Source: Microvirga lenta (lineage in GTDB: Bacteria > Pseudomonadota > Alphaproteobacteria > Rhizobiales > Beijerinckiaceae). Taken from it: DNA of 64,000 nucleotides. This document shows positions 43,965-52,167 of the stretch, piece by piece; position 1 is the stretch's first letter, and each line of letters begins with the position of its first letter. Below the pieces are notes generated by a model. That model was not told where the DNA came from. It was given only the letters and a program-made list of their open reading frames with translations, and ran no database searches. Location: positions 81,748 to 145,747 of the forward strand of contig NZ_JAJBBR010000014.1 in the NCBI RefSeq assembly GCF_020532555.1, written 5' to 3'. The translations under genes and the position numbers were made by a program.

Positions 43965-45719
43965 TCAGATGATCTCGCGGACCGTATTGGAGGCCACGGT
44001 CAGCGCGATCTTCGAGGCGTTCGGCGTTCCGCTCGCGAGGGACTGCGCCAGCTTCGCCGCCTGCTTCGCATCGACCTTCGGCGGCATCGGCGGCTCGTGC
44101 GGATCGACCACGGCCTCGATCAGGACCGGTCCCGGCGTCGCGAGAGCCTGCCGGAGGATGTCTCCGCACCGCTCGGGATCGTCGATGGTGAAGCCCTGCA
44201 CGCCGAACCCCCTCGCGACCGTCGCGAAGTCGATCGGCTGAAGCTCGCAGCCGTATTCCGGATTGCCGAGGAAGACCATCTGCTCCCATTTGATCTGCCC
44301 CAGCGTGTTGTTCTTGATGACGACGATCTTGACGTCGAGGTTGTACTTCACGGCTGTGGCAAGCTCGCAGCAGAGCATGGTGAGCCCGCCATCGCCCACG
44401 AAGGCGACGACCTGGCGCCCCGGATAGGCGACGGCCGCGGCATTCGCATAGGGCAACCCGCACGCCATGGTGGCCAGATTGCCCGAGCACGAGAACATCA
44501 TGTTGCCGCGAATATCCACGTGCCGCGCGATCCAGGTGGTGATGGTGCCGGAGTCGGTCGCCAGGATGGCATCGTCGGACAGGAGCTTGTTGAGCTCGTG
44601 TGCCACCACCTGCGGCTTCATGGGCGTGTCCATGCGGGTGCCGCGCTCATGCATGAGCTCCCGCCACTCCTCCATGCCCTTTTGCGCCTTTTCGAGAAAT
44701 GACCGGTCCTGATGGTGGTCGAGGCGCGGGAGGAGCATCTGCAGGACCCGGGCGGAATCGCCGACCAGCGCCGCATCGACCGGATAGCGCAGGGAGACGC
44801 GCTTCGGATCGAGCTCGATCTGGACGCATTTCGCCTGTCCGGGCTCAGGGTAGTACTCGATATAGGGGAAGCTCGATCCGACGATGAGAAGCGTGTCGCA
44901 CTCTTCGAGCGCCTCCTGCGAGGGACGGGTTCCGAGGAGACCGGTTCCTCCCGTGGTCAGAGGGTGATCGTCAGGCACGGCACCCTTGCCGAGAAGCGGC
45001 TTCAGGATCGGCGCCCCGAGCCGCTCGGCCACGGCGATCAGCAGGTCGCGGGCGTGCAGCGCCCCGCGCCCCGCCAGGATCGCGATCTTCTGGCCCTCGT
45101 TCAGAATTGCCGCCGCCCGCGCGAGCTGATCCTCGTCCGGCATGTGGGCGCTTTCCGCCATCAGGTCGGAGACGTGGTCGGGCAGGTTGCGCTTGGACCG
45201 TTTTCCGGACGAGACCGGCTGGGACTGCAGGTCCACCGACATGGTGATGTGGGCGACGCCGCGATAGGCAAGGGCCGTCCGGCAGGCCAGCTCCACCACG
45301 TTCTCCACATGGGTCGGCCCCATGATGCGGGTGTTGTAGACGGACACGTCCATGAACAGCTTGTCGAGCTCCACATCCTGCTGCGTGTAGGTGTGCAGGA
45401 GATCGTGGAACTGGAGCCCGGTGATCGCGAGCACCGGCTGCCCGTCGAGCTTCGCGTCGTAGAGGCCGTTGAGGAGATGAATGCCGCCCGGACCGGAGGT
45501 CGCGAGGCATACCCCGAGGCGCCCCGTGTACTTGGCGTAGGCACAGGCCATGAAGGCGGCCGCCTCCTCGTGGCGAACCTGGACGAAGCGGATCGCATCC
45601 TTCCTCTGCCGCAACGACTCCATGATCCCGTTGATGCCGTCGCCCGGAATGCCGAAGATGGTGTCGACTCCCCAGTCGATCAGCGTGTCAACGAGCACGT
45701 CGGCAGCAGTGGTAGCCAT
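43965..45719 (-). CDS. Thiamine-diphosphate-dependent enzyme, pyruvate oxidase/2-oxoacid decarboxylase-like
   Basis: 584 residues from the ATG at 45719, which has GGGAGAGGG upstream; the frame extends to 45779. The activating Glu is in R-H-E-E-A-A (Glu51). The FAD-type central domain and the TPP motif G-D-G-G (442-445) to K-N-N (469-471) are intact. The overall order matches PoxB-type pyruvate oxidases and also benzoylformate decarboxylase-like proteins. The first gene of the operon with the MR-type enzyme and the 2-hydroxyacid dehydrogenase, it may remove CO2 from the 2-oxoacid made by them. Acetolactate synthase is less likely because no small subunit is adjacent. Confidence 0.88.
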   Translation of the reverse strand: MATTAADVLVDTLIDWGVDTIFGIPGDGINGIMESLRQRKDAIRFVQVRHEEAAAFMACAYAKYTGRLGVCLATSGPGGIHLLNGLYDAKLDGQPVLAITGLQFHDLLHTYTQQDVELDKLFMDVSVYNTRIMGPTHVENVVELACRTALAYRGVAHITMSVDLQSQPVSSGKRSKRNLPDHVSDLMAESAHMPDEDQLARAAAILNEGQKIAILAGRGALHARDLLIAVAERLGAPILKPLLGKGAVPDDHPLTTGGTGLLGTRPSQEALEECDTLLIVGSSFPYIEYYPEPGQAKCVQIELDPKRVSLRYPVDAALVGDSARVLQMLLPRLDHHQDRSFLEKAQKGMEEWRELMHERGTRMDTPMKPQVVAHELNKLLSDDAILATDSGTITTWIARHVDIRGNMMFSCSGNLATMACGLPYANAAAVAYPGRQVVAFVGDGGLTMLCCELATAVKYNLDVKIVVIKNNTLGQIKWEQMVFLGNPEYGCELQPIDFATVARGFGVQGFTIDDPERCGDILRQALATPGPVLIEAVVDPHEPPMPPKVDAKQAAKLAQSLASGTPNASKIALTVASNTVREII

Positions 45720-45908
45720 GATCCCTCTCCCGATATTGTCTCCTGGATCTGCTTTGGGGCGAAGCCGGCGAGGCCGCACGCCGAACCGCGGCAGTTCCGC
45801 AGAGCGCCGTCATCAAAAGGCCAACGATCACCCCCCTGGCCCGTTCCCGCCCGAGCTTCGGGAAGTCCGTATTCCCAGTACACCATCGTACAATTTGCGC
45901 CGGATATC

Positions 45909-45934
45909 CGAACGCGCCGGGAGAGAAGTCCGTT
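45909..45934 (+). promoter_or_regulatory. EcfG-like promoter candidate before the DUF296 gene
   Basis: CGAAC, 17 bases, CGTT (45909-45913 and 45931-45934) lies about 42 bases before the gene. The general stress sigma factor of alphaproteobacteria uses GGAAC-N16/17-CGTT; one base of the -35 differs. The whole 45720-45975 gap otherwise shows only short repeats and no ORF. Confidence 0.4.
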
Positions 45935-45975
45935 GTCGGGGAGGAACAAGCCCATCGTACGGACGAGGCGCCTCC

Positions 45976-46419
45976 ATGAAGTCCAAACTCATTCATGACG
46001 CTCAGGGACTGCGCACCTACGCCGTCGTGCTGGCGATCGGCGATGAAATCAGCCATGCGTTGCAGACCTTCGCCGAGAAGGAACGGCTTTCCGCAGCCCA
46101 GGTGACCGCCATCGGCGCCTTCGAGGAGGCAACCCTCGCATTCTGGGTCTGGGAAACCAGGAAATACGAGGAGATTCCGGTTCGCGAGCAGGTCGAGGTG
46201 CTTTCGCTCAACGGCGACATTGCGCTGGACGAGCACGGTAGGCCGAAGCTTCATCTGCACGCGGTGCTCGGGCGCCGCGACGGCTCGACAATCGGCGGGC
46301 ATCTGATGAACGCGCGTGTCCGGCCGACGCTGGAGGTCATCGTCACGGAGGCTCCCGCGCACCTGCGGCGGAAGGAGGATTCCGAAACGGGCCTGCCCCT
46401 GATCCACATCGACGATTGA
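45976..46419 (+). CDS. DUF296/PPC (AT-hook-type) domain protein
   Basis: 147 residues, the whole length being one PPC/DUF296 domain. Typical parts are G-D-E-I-S-H-A-L-Q-T-F-A, I-G-A-F-E-E-A-T-L, L-H-L-H-A-V-L-G-R-R-D-G and G-G-H-L. The His pair in L-H-L-H and G-H is the conserved probable metal or substrate site of the family. Prokaryotic members lack the AT-hook and form trimers; their function is unknown. An EcfG-like promoter candidate precedes the gene, pointing to stress-related expression. It stands alone between a divergent operon and a hydrolase gene. Confidence 0.88.
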   Translation: MKSKLIHDAQGLRTYAVVLAIGDEISHALQTFAEKERLSAAQVTAIGAFEEATLAFWVWETRKYEEIPVREQVEVLSLNGDIALDEHGRPKLHLHAVLGRRDGSTIGGHLMNARVRPTLEVIVTEAPAHLRRKEDSETGLPLIHIDD

Positions 46420-46466
46420 CCGCGGAGCCGACCGTTCCGTCGGGCTCGGACTCGCGAGCGGATTCG

Positions 46467-46491
46467 GGAACAACAAGGCATGCGCAATGTT
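46467..46491 (+). promoter_or_regulatory. EcfG-like promoter candidate before the alpha/beta hydrolase gene
   Basis: GGAAC (46467-46471), 16 bases, TGTT (46488-46491) matches the EcfG-type -35 exactly and three of four -10 bases. If used, it makes the ATG at 46520 the better start for the hydrolase than the one at 46487. Confidence 0.4.
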
Positions 46492-46519
46492 GGCTCCGAG
46501 CCAACGGGAACCTCATCAC

Positions 46520-47221
46520 ATGCCGCAAGCACCCGGAGAACAGACTCCCGGGGCCGAGTCAGGAATTCTGCACTCAAGGCCCCAGTCCATCGAGCCGCCG
46601 AAAGGCGGCCCATCCGGCCTGCAGGACCTGGGCCTCGGGAGAGGGCGGGACGGAAAGGTTCTCGTGCCTTCCGCGGCCGACAGGACTCGACCGGCGCCGC
46701 TGATCCTTGCGCTTCATGGGGCCGGCGGCGTTGCCGCTCAGGTGATCGATCTCTTCGCGAAACATGCCGAGGCCCATGGCATCATCGTCCTGGCGCCGGA
46801 ATCGCGTACGTCGAGCTGGGATGTCATCCGAGGAGGATACGGACCTGACGTGGAGTTCATCGACAGGGCCCTGCAGATGGTGTTTCAGCAGCATGCGGTC
46901 GATCCGGAGCGGCTTGCGGTTGCAGGCTTCTCGGACGGAGCATCCTATGCGCTCTCCCTGGGACTGACCAACGGCACCCTGTTCAGCGACATTCTCGCCT
47001 TCTCGCCCGGCTTCATGGCACCCACGCAGCAGGACGACGCCCCCCGGATCTTCATCTCCCACGGAGAGCAGGACGAGGTCCTTCCCATCGGCGCCTGCAG
47101 CCGCCGCATCGCGCCGCTGCTGCAGCGTGCCGGCTACGACGTGGATTACCGCGAGTTCGGCGGCGGACACGTCGTCCCCGACGAGATGGTCGGCCACGCG
47201 GTGACACGGTTCCTGGGCTGA
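46520..47221 (+). CDS. Alpha/beta hydrolase, phospholipase/carboxylesterase-like
   Basis: 233 residues from the ATG at 46520; the ATG at 46487 gives 244 but lies in the promoter candidate. The oxyanion turn A-L-H-G-A-G-G, the nucleophile elbow G-F-S-D-G-A, the Asp in G-E-Q-D-E-V-L and the His in G-G-G-H-V-V form the catalytic machinery. It resembles small esterases of the dienelactone-hydrolase/phospholipase-carboxylesterase group. There is no signal peptide. The gene is co-oriented with DUF296 and DUF2270, both with possible stress promoters. Substrate unknown. Confidence 0.85.
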   Translation: MPQAPGEQTPGAESGILHSRPQSIEPPKGGPSGLQDLGLGRGRDGKVLVPSAADRTRPAPLILALHGAGGVAAQVIDLFAKHAEAHGIIVLAPESRTSSWDVIRGGYGPDVEFIDRALQMVFQQHAVDPERLAVAGFSDGASYALSLGLTNGTLFSDILAFSPGFMAPTQQDDAPRIFISHGEQDEVLPIGACSRRIAPLLQRAGYDVDYREFGGGHVVPDEMVGHAVTRFLG

Positions 47222-47383
47222 CAAACTCTGTACGATAGCGCACGGAAGGCCTTCAGGGACGGGACCTCGGCGGCCTCGACCGAATTCTCCCTGTGAACTG
47301 GCGCGGGGCCGTTGCTCCCAGACTGCTCCTTGGCCACCGCTCCTGCTCCGGTTCGTTGAATGCGCGATCCATGCTTCTACTGC

Positions 47384-47424
47384 AGCCCCATCTGGCTCCC
47401 GGCAGCCAGGTGGGGCTTTCTTTG
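47384..47424 (+). terminator. Strong intrinsic terminator in the hydrolase-DUF2270 intergenic region
   Basis: A 14-bp stem with one G-U pair (47384-47397 with 47404-47417) and a 6-base loop is followed by TTTCTTT. It is about 160 bases past the hydrolase stop, so the transcript ended here carries a long 3' UTR or a separate small RNA. The gap 47222-47523 has no ORF. Confidence 0.8.
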
Positions 47425-47466
47425 AGAGTCCCCCCTTCCTGGCTGACCCGCGGGATGATGGTGTAT

Positions 47467-47492
47467 TGAACTTTCTGCGCCGGCACCTCGTT
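47467..47492 (+). promoter_or_regulatory. EcfG-like promoter candidate before the DUF2270 gene
   Basis: TGAAC (47467-47471), 17 bases, CGTT (47489-47492). The -10 is an exact EcfG match and the -35 differs in one base. A 9-bp inverted repeat (47478-47486 with 47498-47506) overlaps it. Confidence 0.4.
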
Positions 47493-47523
47493 TCCGTGTG
47501 CCGGCGTCCATGGAGGGGACCCG

Positions 47524-48249
47524 ATGCTTTCGCAGAATCAGCAGAACACCGACCTGCATCTCAAACCGCTGATCCAGGCTCCGGTCTTTCCGACGACATC
47601 CACCGAATTCATCAATGTCATGGCGCATTACCATCGCGCCGAGATCGCCCGAATGGCCGGCTGGCGCGATCGCATCGACCGCACCACGAACTGGGCGATC
47701 ACGGTGGTGGCCGCCATGCTGTCCCTGTCGTTGTCCACCCCGACAGCCCACCATGGCGTGCTGCTCTTCGCGATGGTTCTCGTCCTCCTGCTCCTCGTGA
47801 TCGAGGCAAGGCGCTACCGGTTCTTCGACGTCTATCGCAGTCGCGTGCGACGGATGGAGCGCAATTACTTCGCGCAGATCTTCTCACCGGAATCCGGCAC
47901 GACCGACGAGTGGATCCACGCCCTGGGGGCGGACCTTCGAAAGCCCCTGTTCCTCATCAGCACGAACCAGGCGATCTCCCGGCGCCTGCGCCGCAACTAT
48001 TGCTGGATGTTTCTGATCCTGCTGATGGCATGGCTGGTCAAGACGACCTTCATCAGCATGACGGAGAGCGCGGTTCAGGCCGAGCTCGTCGATTCCCTCG
48101 ACGAATGGTGGCGCAACGCAGCGGTCGGCCCGATCCCCGGCTGGATCGTGGTGATCGCGGTCGTGATCTTCTATGCCTGGATCCTCTTTGCGGCATTCCG
48201 CAAGCGGGTCCGCAAGGGTGAGATGATCTATGGCGACGTGCATGTCTGA
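47524..48249 (+). CDS. DUF2270 family integral membrane protein
   Basis: 241 residues with GGAGGGG upstream of the ATG. The family start F-I-N-V-M-A-H-Y-H-R-A-E-I-A-R lies near 30-45, followed by the helix R-M-A-G-W-R-D-R-I-D-R-T-T-N-W. Two TM helices lie at about 60-95, one at about 160-180 and one at 205-225. The function is unknown. It follows a strong terminator, so it has its own promoter, possibly EcfG-like. The product ends 44 bases before the stop of the opposing PepSY-like gene. Confidence 0.87.
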   Translation: MLSQNQQNTDLHLKPLIQAPVFPTTSTEFINVMAHYHRAEIARMAGWRDRIDRTTNWAITVVAAMLSLSLSTPTAHHGVLLFAMVLVLLLLVIEARRYRFFDVYRSRVRRMERNYFAQIFSPESGTTDEWIHALGADLRKPLFLISTNQAISRRLRRNYCWMFLILLMAWLVKTTFISMTESAVQAELVDSLDEWWRNAAVGPIPGWIVVIAVVIFYAWILFAAFRKRVRKGEMIYGDVHV

Positions 48250-48293
48250 GGGGGCGCACCTGCCGACGAGAGGCGCTCCCGGAGCGCGTCCAT

Positions 48294-48884
48294 CTACGCT
48301 CGAAAAGGCTGACTCAGGACGATTTCCTGGTCCTGGATATGACCGGACCGGGCATCGATCTTCAGCTCGTACAGCTTGTCTTCGCGCTGGGCGCGGACGC
48401 TGAAGGTATCGCCGCTGCGCTTGATCTCCTGGACGCGCGCCCAGCCCTGTCGCCTGAGCATCGTTTCCACCTGGGAACTCTTGAGACGCTGCGGCTGCTT
48501 GAGATCGCCCGTGTGAACGTCGACGTACAGCTCGACAGGCTCTCCGTGCCATTCCGCCGTGGCGCGGTAGACGTCGCCCTCGCGCCGCCAGTTCCTGATC
48601 GCCCTTATTCCCTTCTCCCTCAACAGGGACCTGTAGGTCGTCTGGCGGATCTGGGCTTCGAGCTCGGAGTCGCTGTCCTTGGCGGAAACGGCGGTTGCCG
48701 CCCTGACTATGGAGCGGCCCGAATGGCCGATTTCCGGGCGCGGGCTCGCAGGCCGGGCCTCCCGCAGCAGCGCGGTTTCGGGCGGGGACATGGATGCAAA
48801 GCCCTCATGGGCCAGCACAGCCACCCCAATCAGACAGCCTCCGAGGAAAGCGGTCGTGCGAACGACCCTTTGATGCAGATCCAT
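48294..48884 (-). CDS. PepSY-like tandem-repeat protein with N-terminal membrane segment
   Basis: 196 residues from the ATG at 48884, supported by GGAGGAGG; the frame extends to 49010. A hydrophobic N-terminus (about 10-27) is a signal or anchor. Two homologous PepSY-type units follow at about 102-150 (D-V-Y-R-A-T-A-E-W and Y-V-D-V-H-T-G) and 152-190 (D-T-F-S-V-R-A-Q and L-K-I-D-A-R-S-G). PepSY units are protease-inhibitor-like or regulatory periplasmic domains. It is divergent from the sensor kinase gene, so it may sense or be sensed in the envelope, by inference only. Confidence 0.8.
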   Translation of the reverse strand: MDLHQRVVRTTAFLGGCLIGVAVLAHEGFASMSPPETALLREARPASPRPEIGHSGRSIVRAATAVSAKDSDSELEAQIRQTTYRSLLREKGIRAIRNWRREGDVYRATAEWHGEPVELYVDVHTGDLKQPQRLKSSQVETMLRRQGWARVQEIKRSGDTFSVRAQREDKLYELKIDARSGHIQDQEIVLSQPFRA

Positions 48885-49182
48885 TTCCTCCTCCGCCTCG
48901 TTCCGGCCGGAGAGGCCGCAGAAGAGCCCCTGTTCATTCCATGGCGAAGCCTCTGCCATACGACAAGGGCCCAACCCGTGAACAGGTGAATTGTTCGTGA
49001 CAGGGTTCATTAGCGTACTGTCTTTGCCGAGATCGGCGGCTGTTCGGAAGCTCCGGCGCCTCCCAGGGTTTTCCAGGCGCGGGCGGAGCCGCCGCGAGAG
49101 GGCAGAAGACTTGCACCGGCAGCGGCAAAGTCGGAATGTTCCGTTCAGCGTGGCCTGAGCCTATGCGAGAGGATGCCGCCCG
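48885..49182. other. Divergent intergenic region before the sensor kinase and PepSY-like genes
   Basis: This 298-bp stretch carries no convincing ORF. It contains short direct motifs (GTGAA repeats near 48979-49005) and both divergent promoters. No standard operator was recognised. Confidence 0.4.
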
Positions 49183-51312
49183 GTGGCTAGCGCCTTGGAC
49201 CGACAGGATGGACTGCCTCAACCCGGCAGATCGGGCATCGCCGGCATGCCGGCGGGTGCCCGTTCGCTCGTCCGCTCGCAGCGCCTGATCGTTTCGCACA
49301 TCCTCGCGGCTGCGATCCCCGTACTCCTGTTCGGGGGCTGGATGGCTTACCTGACGGCCGACCAGGAAAGAACGGAAGCCCGCCGCGCGGCGCAGGCTAC
49401 GGTGGCGCGCGTTGCAGAACGGGTAAGCGAGAGTCTCTCGAAAGAGCTCGAAGTCGCCGAGGCGCTCGCCGGCACGACGGCCCTGGACGGGACCGATCTG
49501 GAGACATTCTACGAAGAGGCGCAGCGCCTCACGGCTGCGCGACCGTTATGGGAGACCGTTTCCCTGATCAGGCCCGACGGCACCCAGGTTCTCAACATCC
49601 TGCGACCGTTGGGCGAGCCGCTCGGCCCGACGCCGGACCAGGAGAGCTTCGACGAGATCGTCCAAGGGGCCCAGTCGGCCATCGGCGGCATCGGACCCGT
49701 CGGGCCCTTGTCCGGTAAACGGCTGGTCTCCCTGCGCGTCCCGGTCAACAGGAACGGCGAGTTGCGTTACGTCCTGACCATCGGCCTCGTTCCGAGCCAG
49801 ATCAGCGCCATCCTCCGGGATGCGGGCGCTCCGGCATCGTGGGTCGGCGTCATCGTCGATGCGCGGGGCAACGTCATTGCCCGCACGCTCGCGGAGAACA
49901 CGGAGATCGGCCAGCCCGCGAGCATCTCGGTACGCGATGCGATCCGGCGCGGGTCCGAAGGATTCTATGGCGGCCGGACGCTGGAGGGTACGGAAGTCGA
50001 AACCGTCTATCGCAAGATGCCCGGCATAGGCGGGTGGTCGGTCCATTTCGGCATTCCCACGGAGGCTCTCAACACGCCGGTTCTGCGGTCTCTTGCGGCC
50101 CTCGTCGCCGGAGGCGTCACCAGTCTGGCTCTCGGTGGCGGGCTGGCTCTCCTCATCGCCCGTGACGTCGCCCAGCGCCGCCGGGAGGAGGAGGCCCGGA
50201 GCATGCTGGCCCTGAGCGTCTCCGAGGAGCGCGGCGCGGTGGCGGTGGAGGCCGCGGACCTGGGGACCCTGCGCTGGGATCCCGAGCGCCAGGAAGTGAT
50301 GGGCTCCGAGCGGCTGCGCATGCTTCTCGACCTGCCCCCCTCCGTGGTCGAAGGTCCGGAGGCGGTTTGGTCCGTCGGACGCGTCCTCGCTGCCCTGCAT
50401 CCGGAGGATCGAGTCCGCATGCAGGACGCAGTCACGCGCTGCCTCGAGGCGAACAGTCCCATCGATATCGAGGTTCGCGCCATTCGATCGGATGGGCGCT
50501 CCCACTGGGTTCGCTTCAACGGCCGCCGTCCGATGGACTCCTCAGGCGCCCCTCGGGTCGTTCATGGCGTCGTCTCGGACATCGAGCCTCAGAAGCGCGC
50601 CGAGGCCGAGCGCCTGCGCCTCCTGAGAAGCTTGGCCGAAGCGCAGGAAAACGAGCAGCGCCGCATCGCGCGCGAACTGCACGATCAGGTGGGCCAGACG
50701 GTAACGGGGCTTTCCCTCGGCCTGAAGAGTCTTGAGCGCGCGCTGGAGAGCGGCACGGTCACGAGCCCCACACGGGAGCAGTTGCGCTGGCTGCAGGGCC
50801 TTGCGAACGAAATCGGACGCGACATCCATCGCGCCGCCTCCGATCTGAGGCCGAGCGCCATCGACGATCTGGGGCTCCACAAGGCCCTGGCCGCCTATGT
50901 GGCCGAATGGGGCAAGGTTTCCCAGATCGACGTCGACCTGCAGACCATCGGCCACGTTCGCCGCTTGCCGGCTCCCATCGAAACGGCAACCTACAGGGTG
51001 GTTCAGGAGGCCCTGACGAACGTGCTCAAGCATGCCGAGGCACGAAGCGTCAGCATCGTTCTGGAGTACCGGGCAAGGCAATTGCGGGTGCTCGTCGAGG
51101 ATGACGGCCGGGGCTTCGATCCGGACATGCTGGCGAACGACGGAGCTGGAACCCTGACCGAAACCGACGAGAAGAGGATGCACCTCGGCATCACGGGCAT
51201 GCGGGAGCGGCTGGCCCTCCTCGGCGGAACCCTGACCCTGGAATCCTCGCCAGGCTCCGGAACCACCGTCTTCATCCAAGTGCCTGCCCCACCTCCCGGA
51301 CCCTCGATATGA
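49183..51312 (+). CDS. Sensor histidine kinase, NarX/DegS-like (HisKA_3) with extracytoplasmic sensor and PAS domain
   Basis: 709 residues from the GTG at 49183, with GAGAGGA about nine bases upstream; ATG 49246 is an alternative. TM1 near 37-57 and TM2 near 300-325 flank a periplasmic dCache-type sensor. A PAS domain (about 345-470) precedes HisKA_3, in which E-L-H-D puts the phospho-acceptor at His500. The HATPase core has L-T-N-V-L-K-H-A, D-D-G-R-G-F-D and G-I-T-G-M-R-E-R-L. The stop overlaps the start of the response regulator gene, so the two are coupled. Confidence 0.93.
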   Translation: MASALDRQDGLPQPGRSGIAGMPAGARSLVRSQRLIVSHILAAAIPVLLFGGWMAYLTADQERTEARRAAQATVARVAERVSESLSKELEVAEALAGTTALDGTDLETFYEEAQRLTAARPLWETVSLIRPDGTQVLNILRPLGEPLGPTPDQESFDEIVQGAQSAIGGIGPVGPLSGKRLVSLRVPVNRNGELRYVLTIGLVPSQISAILRDAGAPASWVGVIVDARGNVIARTLAENTEIGQPASISVRDAIRRGSEGFYGGRTLEGTEVETVYRKMPGIGGWSVHFGIPTEALNTPVLRSLAALVAGGVTSLALGGGLALLIARDVAQRRREEEARSMLALSVSEERGAVAVEAADLGTLRWDPERQEVMGSERLRMLLDLPPSVVEGPEAVWSVGRVLAALHPEDRVRMQDAVTRCLEANSPIDIEVRAIRSDGRSHWVRFNGRRPMDSSGAPRVVHGVVSDIEPQKRAEAERLRLLRSLAEAQENEQRRIARELHDQVGQTVTGLSLGLKSLERALESGTVTSPTREQLRWLQGLANEIGRDIHRAASDLRPSAIDDLGLHKALAAYVAEWGKVSQIDVDLQTIGHVRRLPAPIETATYRVVQEALTNVLKHAEARSVSIVLEYRARQLRVLVEDDGRGFDPDMLANDGAGTLTETDEKRMHLGITGMRERLALLGGTLTLESSPGSGTTVFIQVPAPPPGPSI

Positions 51313-51974
51313 GCCCCATTCGCATCGCCCTCGCAGACGACCATCCCGTAGTCCTGGCCGGCGTGAAGGCCCTCCTGCAGGCGGCTCCCGATTTCGAAGT
51401 GGTCGGAGAAGCGGTCTCGGGCCGGGCTGCGCTGGACCTTTTCGTTGCGACCAAGCCGGACGTGGCGGTGATCGACATCTCCATGCCCGACATCAACGGC
51501 CTCGACCTGGCCGAGACGCTCGCGCAGGCCTGCCCGCAGGTAAAGCTCCTCGCCCTCACCGTCCACGAGGATCGGGCCTACGTGCAGCGTCTGCTCCAGG
51601 CCGGCGCCCGCGGCTATCTGCTCAAGCGTTCTGCCGCCGACGATCTCGCTCGCGCCATCCGCGCCATCGCATCGGGCGGAATTTACCTGGACCCTTCCGT
51701 CGCCGAGCGGGCGCTCGCGGATCCGACGAAACCGAACGGCCAGGAGGCCAATGCAACCTCCACCGAGGAGCTGAGCGCCCGTGAGGGAGACGTTCTCAAG
51801 CTGACGGCGCAGGGCTTCACCAACAAGGAAATCGCGCTGCGCCTGGAGATCAGCATCAAGACCGTCGAAACCTACAAGGCGCGCGCGGCTGCGAAGCTTG
51901 GCCTGCGCACCCGTGCGGAGATCGTCAGGTACGGCGTGGCTCAGGGCTGGCTCGAGGATATCGACCAACCCTGA
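51309..51974 (+). CDS. Response regulator, NarL/FixJ family
   Basis: 221 residues. The receiver domain has the acidic pair D10-D11, phospho-acceptor Asp56 in V-I-D-I-S-M-P, Thr83-type switch and Lys in Y-L-L-K. The C-terminal LuxR-type helix-turn-helix reads L-S-A-R-E-G-D-V-L-K and G-F-T-N-K-E-I-A then T-V-E-T-Y-K. Its ATG overlaps the kinase stop (ATGA), making an obvious pair. Target genes are unknown; the divergent PepSY-like gene and the Crp/Fnr gene downstream are candidates. Confidence 0.94.
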   Translation: MSPIRIALADDHPVVLAGVKALLQAAPDFEVVGEAVSGRAALDLFVATKPDVAVIDISMPDINGLDLAETLAQACPQVKLLALTVHEDRAYVQRLLQAGARGYLLKRSAADDLARAIRAIASGGIYLDPSVAERALADPTKPNGQEANATSTEELSAREGDVLKLTAQGFTNKEIALRLEISIKTVETYKARAAAKLGLRTRAEIVRYGVAQGWLEDIDQP

Positions 51975-52021
51975 CGATACGTCATCATCCTGTACAGCTC
52001 CGCTCGGACGGTTCGCATACC

Positions 52022-52040
52022 TGTCAGGCATTTCCTGACA
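52022..52040. promoter_or_regulatory. Inverted repeat in the response regulator-Crp/Fnr intergenic region
   Basis: TGTCAGG (52022-52028) and CCTGACA (52034-52040) form a perfect 7-bp inverted repeat with 5-base spacer, 128 bp before the Crp/Fnr gene. It could be an operator or weak terminator. A second small repeat TGACG-ATA-CGTCA straddles the regulator stop at 51972-51984. Confidence 0.4.
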
Positions 52041-52167
52041 TGGATGCGGTCTTGCCCGACTACGCACGATGCCATCGAACCTCCATCATAGACCTCAAGC
52101 AGAAGGGGAATCCGGGGCAATGCGATTCGTGTCGAACACGGGTCGCGCACGAAGTTGGAGGTTGCCA

